Below are positions 5,812 to 9,046 of a DNA stretch of 9,046 nt, in pieces. The position numbers and the translations under genes are program-made. Under the pieces are notes generated by a model. It saw only the letters and a list, made by a program, of their open reading frames with translations. It was not told the origin of the DNA and did not search any database. Origin of the DNA: Bacillota bacterium. Its GTDB lineage: Bacteria; Bacillota; Dehalobacteriia; UBA4068; UBA4997. How positions within the stretch are numbered: position 1 is the stretch's first letter; every line of letters starts with the position of its first letter. Location of the stretch: positions 1-9,046 of the forward strand of contig JAFQHB010000177.1 of assembly GCA_017398165.1 (NCBI GenBank), given 5' to 3'.

Positions 5812-6273
5812 ATGTTGAACAAGATTATTTTGATCGGCCGTCTGACGCGCGACCCTGAGCTGCGTTTTACTCCTAATGGCCGGGCTGTATGCTCTTTCAC
5901 CCTGGCGGTGGATCGCAATTTTACCAGCCAGGATGGCAGCCGCGAGACTGATTTCATCAATATCGTGGTGTGGGGCAAACAGGCTGAAACCTGCAGCCAG
6001 TATCTGGCTAAAGGTCGTCTGGCGGCAGTTGATGGCCGTCTGCAGATCCGCACTTTTGATGGTAATGACGGTCAGAGAAAATATATGACTGAGGTCGTAG
6101 CTGATAACGTGCAATTCCTTTCGCCCAGAGAGAGCGGCAATAATGCCGGTGCAGGTTATGGCAATTCCGGTTATGGTAATGCCGGTGGTTTTGGCGGCTC
6201 CGGTATGGACAGCGGTTTTGGCGGTCCTGCGGATGACAACATGCCTATGACCAGTGACGATCTGCCGTTCTGA
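5812..6273 (+). CDS. ssb: Single-stranded DNA-binding protein
   Basis: A 153-residue SSB that coats single-stranded DNA in replication, repair and recombination. Residues 1-105 form the OB fold, with the characteristic MLNKIILIGRLTRDPELRFT start, the DFINIVVWGKQAE strand and YMTEVVADNVQFL. Residues 108-140 are a glycine-, asparagine- and tyrosine-rich linker, followed by the acidic tip DDLPF that recruits partner proteins. The ATG at 5812 has AAGGAG at 5793-5798, 13 nt away and therefore long; GAGG at 5807-5810 is too close to serve. Its position between rpsF and rpsR is the classic bacterial arrangement. Confidence 0.97.
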   Translation: MLNKIILIGRLTRDPELRFTPNGRAVCSFTLAVDRNFTSQDGSRETDFINIVVWGKQAETCSQYLAKGRLAAVDGRLQIRTFDGNDGQRKYMTEVVADNVQFLSPRESGNNAGAGYGNSGYGNAGGFGGSGMDSGFGGPADDNMPMTSDDLPF

Positions 6274-6360
6274 TTTTAGTTGGATTATATTTAGCTGAAT
6301 TTTAATTGAATAAATGGCCGGTCGGGTGGCCGGTTGTGCATATGATAAGGAGGATGCCCA

Positions 6361-6621
6361 ATGGCTGAAGAAAGAAACGAGAGACGTTCTTTCCGCGGTG
6401 GTCGCGGCCGTCGTGGTCGTCGTCGTATCTGCCGTTTCTGTGTGGACAAGGCAGAATATATCGATTACAAAGATACCAATCGCCTGAAGAACTATATCAC
6501 TGAGCGCGGCAAGATCCTGCCCCGCCGTGTTTCCGGCAACTGCGCTAAACATCAGCGTATGCTGTCTGAGGCAATCAAGAAATCCCGCGTAGTAGCTCTG
6601 CTGCCCTATACCGCTGAGTAA
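6361..6621 (+). CDS. rpsR: 30S ribosomal protein bS18, zinc-binding form
   Basis: An 86-residue partner of S6 on the 30S platform. The N terminus is arginine- and glycine-rich (residues 8-22), and the core DYKDTNRLKNYITERGKILP and RRVSGNCAKHQR is diagnostic. CRFC (C24, C27) plus CAKH (C61, H64) mark the cysteine-containing, zinc-binding version of S18, whereas for example Bacillus subtilis S18 lacks the cysteines. ATG 6361 has an excellent AAGGAGG at 6347-6353 with 7-nt spacing. It is separated from ssb by 87 nt, which contain a repeated GGCCGG (about 6317-6333) of unknown role. It is the last gene before the terminator at 6711-6747. Confidence 0.97.
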   Translation: MAEERNERRSFRGGRGRRGRRRICRFCVDKAEYIDYKDTNRLKNYITERGKILPRRVSGNCAKHQRMLSEAIKKSRVVALLPYTAE

Positions 6622-6710
6622 TTTGGCGTCGGGTCTTGATTTTACAGGCAAATAATAAATAAGCAAAATATAACGAGCCCTGCGGTTAGGCAGGTGTCCG
6701 TAAAACAGTT

Positions 6711-6747
6711 AAACCGACCTATGGTTACGATCATAGGTCGGTTTTTT
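6711..6747 (+). terminator. Terminator of the rpsF–ssb–rpsR operon
   Basis: AAACCGACCTATG (6711-6723) pairs over 13 bp with CATAGGTCGGTTT (6732-6744), with an 8-nt loop and a T6 run ending at 6747. The 5' arm begins where the left inverted arm ends, sharing two bases with it. Confidence 0.92.
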
Positions 6748-6767
6748 GCAGAATACGCCGGTTTCGG

Positions 6768-6868
6768 AAAGGCTCCCTTGTGTAAAGGGAGCTGTCAGCG
6801 CAGCTGACTGAGGGATTGACAACCCCTCCGCCCCTGCGGGGTACCTCCCCTTACACAGGGGAGGCTTT
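6768..6868. repeat. 101-bp multi-hairpin palindromic repeat of gut Firmicutes type
   Basis: The ends are near-perfect inverted repeats of 18 bp (AAAGGCTCCCTTGTGTAA against TTACACAGGGGAGGCTTT). Inside are four stems: GCTCCCTT/AAGGGAGC (6772-6792), GTCAGC/GCTGAC (6794-6808), CCGC/GCGG (about 6828-6839) and CCTCCCC/GGGGAGG (6844-6864). From memory, closely similar GGCTCCCTTGTGTAA…TTACACAGGGGAGGC blocks are scattered in intergenic regions of gut Firmicutes and often give rise to spurious ORFs. It is probably a non-autonomous, REP- or MITE-like repeat. Confidence 0.75.
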
Positions 6869-6975
6869 GGTGCAGTGCAAAAGCGCACAATACGCACCAC
6901 ACCGGACGGTGTATAGAAGTGCGCCCTTTATCCGTTCGATAAATTCCCATTTATTGAAATGAATCGCTGTGCCTG

Positions 6976-7019
6976 TTAACTGTTTTACGGCTACCGCCCA
7001 TTGGCGGGCTCGTTTTTTT
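6976..7019 (+). terminator. Possible second terminator at the right arm
   Basis: CCGCC-CATT-GGCGG (6994-7007) is followed by GCTCG and then T7 (7013-7019). The local stem is too far from the T-run to be a textbook terminator. In a transcript containing the left arm, however, ACGAGCCC (6673-6680) could pair with GGGCTCGT (7006-7013) and place the stem directly against the T-run. Confidence 0.3.
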
Positions 7020-7054
7020 GTGGTGTTTTGCAGCATTATGTCGATGGCAGTACA

Positions 7055-7906
7055 TCAGATGGCGAAAGTCTCGGGATCGGGGGCGATGCTGATGACGATA
7101 CCGCCGGCATCGCAGTAAACGCCGAGGGTAGGGTCGATATTACCCATAAAGATGCGCCGGGGCGAGAGTCTGGACTGCAGTGCATCGCGGTATTTATCGG
7201 CTATCTGCTGATTATGGAAGTGTGCGATGCCGATGACGGTCTGCGAGAAATCCTCGGCTTTGGTACTGATGCGCTCCAGCATCTTCTGGAATGTCTTTTC
7301 GGCACCGCGGGCTTTATCCACCACCACGACTTTGCCCTCCAGTACCTCGATAATGCCGCGGATGTTCAGCTTTTCAATGATCTTGCCGGCGTATTTGTTC
7401 ATACGGCCGCCTTTGATGGCATTATCGTATTTCTCCAGAATAACGACGATGGCGGAGCGGCGGTAATACTCGGCGAGGGCGGTTTTTATGGTGTCGATAT
7501 TGCAGCCTTCGGCCTGCATACGCTGTGCCAGCATTACCTGGAAACCCTGGGCAAAAGAGCCCATCAGGGTATCGTGGACGCTGACCCGGCCTTCGGGCAT
7601 ATCCTGCGCGGCCAGACGGGCGGAATTGTAGCTGCCGGAAAGCTGCGAGGACAGCGTGAGGCAAAGCACCTGATCGGTGCCGGCACTGCGATAGGCTGAG
7701 GCATAGGCCTCCGGCGAGGGCTGTGCCGTCTTGGGCATATCGTGGGCGCCGGCGATCTTATCCAGCGCGGTGGCGTAGGAAATATCCTCGCCGGGGGTAT
7801 AGTTTTCACCGTCTACCTGCAGGTGCAGCGGGGCGACGGAGATATTATTCTGCTGCAGATACTCATCAGAGAGATCGGAGCAGCTATCGGTAACGATTTT
7901 GATCAT
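7055..7906 (-). CDS. DegV family protein, fatty-acid-binding (FakB-like)
   Basis: A 283-residue two-domain protein of the DegV family. Characterised members (FakB) hold a fatty acid while the kinase FakA phosphorylates it for lipid synthesis. Visible motifs are IVTDSCSDLS (residues 4-13), KTAQPSPEAY (59-68, the Thr and Ser of the ligand site), LTLSSQLSGSYNSA (84-97) and IKGGRMNKYAG (164-174). The C-terminal loop that usually reads like G-x-H-x-G-P-G is GVYCDAGGI here (262-270), lacking the histidine. I start at the ATG at 7906 (MIKIV) because AAGGAGG directly abuts the upstream ATG at 7915, leaving that one no spacing, while 7906 has 9 nt. The gene is transcribed towards rpsR. No kinase partner gene is nearby. 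Fatty-acid binding is inferred, not shown. Confidence 0.93.
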   Translation of the reverse strand: MIKIVTDSCSDLSDEYLQQNNISVAPLHLQVDGENYTPGEDISYATALDKIAGAHDMPKTAQPSPEAYASAYRSAGTDQVLCLTLSSQLSGSYNSARLAAQDMPEGRVSVHDTLMGSFAQGFQVMLAQRMQAEGCNIDTIKTALAEYYRRSAIVVILEKYDNAIKGGRMNKYAGKIIEKLNIRGIIEVLEGKVVVVDKARGAEKTFQKMLERISTKAEDFSQTVIGIAHFHNQQIADKYRDALQSRLSPRRIFMGNIDPTLGVYCDAGGIVISIAPDPETFAI

Positions 7907-8040
7907 TTCGGGCATCCTCCTTATCCGGGCAGGTTCGTGATGCGCGAGCCTGTTTATATTTGGTTAAAAATTACCTGCTAATATTTCTGACTGCTGAACT
8001 TTTACTTGCCGGGATGTTGATTTACCGGAATCATTCTATG

Positions 8041-8069
8041 ATATTATGATAGCACATCAGGGGCGGCAA
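8041..8069 (-). promoter_or_regulatory. Possible sigma-A promoter for degV
   Basis: On the minus strand TTGCCG (complement of 8064-8069), a 17-nt spacer and TAATAT (complement of 8041-8046). The -10 agrees with consensus at four of six positions. It would give a leader of about 125 nt containing the 7930-7952 inverted repeat. Confidence 0.4.
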
Positions 8070-8153
8070 AATAAAGCCGAAAGATGAAGTTCGCCGAGAA
8101 AAATTTTTTATATCCTGCCAAAAAAATAGAGGGAAAACAGTTTTGGCCGAGAA

Positions 8154-8159
8154 TATAAT
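8154..8159 (+). promoter_or_regulatory. Possible -10 element for the membrane-protein gene
   Basis: A consensus TATAAT, but with no recognisable -35 at 16-18 nt upstream (GGGAAA region) and no TG extension. If used, it may need an activator, and transcription would start just before the palindrome at 8171-8189. Confidence 0.3.
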
Positions 8160-8170
8160 CTATAGTTGCG

Positions 8171-8189
8171 GTCAAAAAGTTTTTTTGAC
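8171..8189. promoter_or_regulatory. Palindrome GTCAAAAA-GTT-TTTTTGAC
   Basis: Perfect 8-bp arms around a 3-nt centre. It lies 12 nt after the TATAAT at 8154-8159, in the position of a repressor site or early-leader hairpin. Its TCAAAAA/TTTTTGA half-sites are the same as those in the palindrome at 3375-3390. Confidence 0.35.
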
Positions 8190-8249
8190 GCACAATAATT
8201 TGAAGCACGACAAGTTGATGAACAGGATTTTTTTTAGGGGTGGTAATTT

Positions 8250-8897
8250 TTGCAGGCAATTATAATAGGTCTGGGTGCAGTTTTTGCATACGGCGTTTTG
8301 GTGGGCGTCCAGAGCCTGATCGGTATGTTTCGTTATGATAAAAGCTGTTGGCCGCTGGCTTTTGGCTACATAGCTTATTTTCTCTTCGTTCCGTTGACGA
8401 TGCTCATCCCGGGGCTTTACCCGCAGATGAGCGGTGATGATTTCTCCAGCCACAGCTTGTGGAAGATATGTCTGCTGCTGTTGCTGGTGGGTATGTGGCT
8501 GATTATGGGCTTCTTTATCAAGGCGTCTTATTTACGCATTACCACGGGTGAGACATTTTGGAAGCCGCGGGCGCAGGCTAAAAAGCGTATCGCTGTCGGT
8601 TTGGCTATCGGTGCTGTCGGTACTGCCGTTTGGTTTACCGGTTTGACAGGCCATTTGAATTTCCTGACCGGCTGGTGGGAGAAATCGGTCATCATCCTTT
8701 CGCTGTATCTGATGGTTCAGGGTGCTATCCTGATCGTGCGGAATATGAAATATCTGCGCGAGCAGCCCAAAGAGACTATCAAAACGGCGGCGTCTGCCAA
8801 AAAAGATGGTGCATCCGCCAGGAAAAAGCATAACAAGCCGACTCAGCAGCATATAAGCTATAAGGGCAAGAAGAAAACCAAGGCTCAAAATAAGTAG
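8250..8897 (+). CDS. Five-helix integral membrane protein with lysine-rich tail, function unknown
   Basis: 215 residues starting at TTG 8250. Support for this start is AGGGGTGG at 8236-8243 with 6-nt spacing and an in-frame TAA at 8244-8246 that excludes anything further upstream. Hydrophobic segments lie at about 2-25, 33-54, 69-90, 112-131 and 146-164. Positive charges (R28/K31; the 91-113 loop; residues 164-215) put the N terminus outside and the C terminus in the cytoplasm. The tail from about 171 is lysine-rich and probably disordered (for example YKGKKKTKAQNK at the end), and could bind RNA, DNA or acidic lipid. I do not recognise the family. It diverges from degV and is followed by its own spacer, so it may be monocistronic. 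Confidence 0.8.
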   Translation: MQAIIIGLGAVFAYGVLVGVQSLIGMFRYDKSCWPLAFGYIAYFLFVPLTMLIPGLYPQMSGDDFSSHSLWKICLLLLLVGMWLIMGFFIKASYLRITTGETFWKPRAQAKKRIAVGLAIGAVGTAVWFTGLTGHLNFLTGWWEKSVIILSLYLMVQGAILIVRNMKYLREQPKETIKTAASAKKDGASARKKHNKPTQQHISYKGKKKTKAQNK

Positions 8898-8988
8898 AAA
8901 GGCCGGGTATAAAGCTGCCGAAAGCTGATCCGGCGGTATAAATGGCGGTGCAGTGGGAAATTTTTAGTAAAAAACTTGCAAAAAGTAC

Positions 8989-9017
8989 TTGCCATTTCCC
9001 AAAAAATAGTATATAAT
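8989..9017 (+). promoter_or_regulatory. Near-consensus sigma-A promoter for a gene beyond the window
   Basis: TTGCCA (8989-8994), a 17-nt spacer and a perfect TATAAT (9012-9017), in an A/T-rich context. A second TTGCAA lies 13 nt upstream (8976-8981). Initiation near 9024 means the window ends about 20 nt into the leader. A small AGGT-TTG-ACCT inverted repeat sits in that leader. Strength suggests a stable RNA or highly expressed operon, but nothing in the window identifies it. Confidence 0.85.
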
Positions 9018-9046
9018 TTAACGTGTTAGGTTTGACCTGTGGAGTC

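Larger units (their letters stand above)
6673..7013. mobile_element. Candidate MITE-like or cruciform element with hairpin-bearing inverted arms
   Basis: ACGAGCCC (6673-6680) and CCGTAAAACAGTTAA (6698-6712) on the left recur as reverse complements at 7006-7013 and 6976-6990 on the right. Between these two blocks each arm holds a different small hairpin: CCTGC/GCAGG (6679-6694) on the left and CCGCC/GGCGG (6994-7007) on the right. The sequences differ but the stems are kept. The arms enclose ~260 bp containing a terminator and a known-type palindromic repeat. No transposase and no clear target duplication is visible, so it could be a non-autonomous element or two oppositely oriented copies of one hairpin repeat. 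Confidence 0.5.
6622..7054. other. 433-nt convergent intergenic region between rpsR and degV
   Basis: No protein gene is supported here. The region holds, in order: an AT-rich stretch (6622-6672), the left inverted arm (6673-6712), the operon terminator (6711-6747), a multi-hairpin repeat (6768-6868), unstructured sequence (6869-6975), the right arm (6976-7013) and T7 (7013-7019). Each part is described separately. A 61-codon minus-strand frame (6851-7036) spans several of these repeats and is not credible as a gene. Confidence 0.8.
7907..8249. other. 343-nt divergent control region between degV and the membrane-protein gene
   Basis: AT-rich, without a supported gene. It carries the degV ribosome site (AAGGAGG, complement of 7916-7922), an 8-bp inverted repeat CAGGTTCG/CGAGCCTG (7930-7937 and 7945-7952) in the degV leader, a possible degV promoter (8041-8069, minus), a plus-strand TATAAT (8154-8159) and a TCAAAAA/TTTTTGA palindrome (8171-8189). 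Confidence 0.7.

Noticed and set aside
6851..7036. 61-codon minus-strand frame
   Set aside because: It runs through the inverted arm and the palindromic repeat and has no Shine-Dalgarno that I can see; such frames over this repeat type are typically spurious.
7907..7915. ATG at 7915 as the degV start
   Set aside because: AAGGAGG directly abuts it with no spacing; the ATG at 7906 has a 9-nt spacing and gives the family-typical IKIVTDS start.
8036..8051. Second Fur-box-like site (TGATATTATGATAGC)
   Set aside because: The right half-site departs from the consensus at several positions, and the AT-rich context makes this expected by chance.

Overview
The window is bacterial and most likely from a gut-associated member of the Bacillota, probably a Negativicutes. 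This is an inference from three things: the order cysS–mrnC–thyX–rlmB, Gram-positive-type Shine-Dalgarno and promoter sequences, and an intergenic palindromic repeat of a kind I recall from gut Firmicutes. No rRNA or tRNA is present to fix the taxonomy.

Layout. Positions 1-3279 hold a tightly packed plus-strand RNA and nucleotide metabolism operon: the 3' part of cysS, mrnC (starting at the base after the cysS stop), thyX (overlapping mrnC by 8 nt) and rlmB, closed by a strong intrinsic terminator at 3297-3328. An AT-rich control region (about 3327-3430) follows. It carries a Fur-box-like palindrome, a second 16-bp palindrome and an exact match to the sigma-H promoter consensus. It precedes a secreted protein (3502-5025) with two copper-amine-oxidase-N-like domains and four PepSY-like domains, three of which are an in-frame 219-bp tandem duplication.

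Positions 5026-5507 have no conventional gene. They hold a candidate 29-codon ORF with a very strong Shine-Dalgarno that can be masked by pairing, a 13-bp AT-rich terminator hairpin, a good extended -10 promoter at 5390-5418, and two mutually exclusive hairpins just before rpsF. The rpsF–ssb–rpsR operon (5508-6621) encodes S6, single-stranded DNA-binding protein and a zinc-type S18. The convergent intergenic region 6622-7054 holds an intrinsic terminator and a 101-bp multi-hairpin repeat. Both are enclosed by long inverted arms (6673-6712 and 6976-7013) that each carry a side hairpin, so the region looks like a cruciform or MITE-like element.

On the minus strand, 7055-7906 is a DegV/FakB-like fatty-acid-binding protein gene. 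Diverging from it is a TTG-started five-helix membrane protein with a lysine-rich tail (8250-8897). The window ends just downstream of a near-consensus sigma-A promoter (8989-9017) that drives something outside the window.

Most genes are housekeeping. The unusual material is in the control regions and intergenic structures: the Fur plus sigma-H arrangement before the PepSY protein, the masked small ORF, the rpsF leader, and the nested inverted-repeat element after rpsR.
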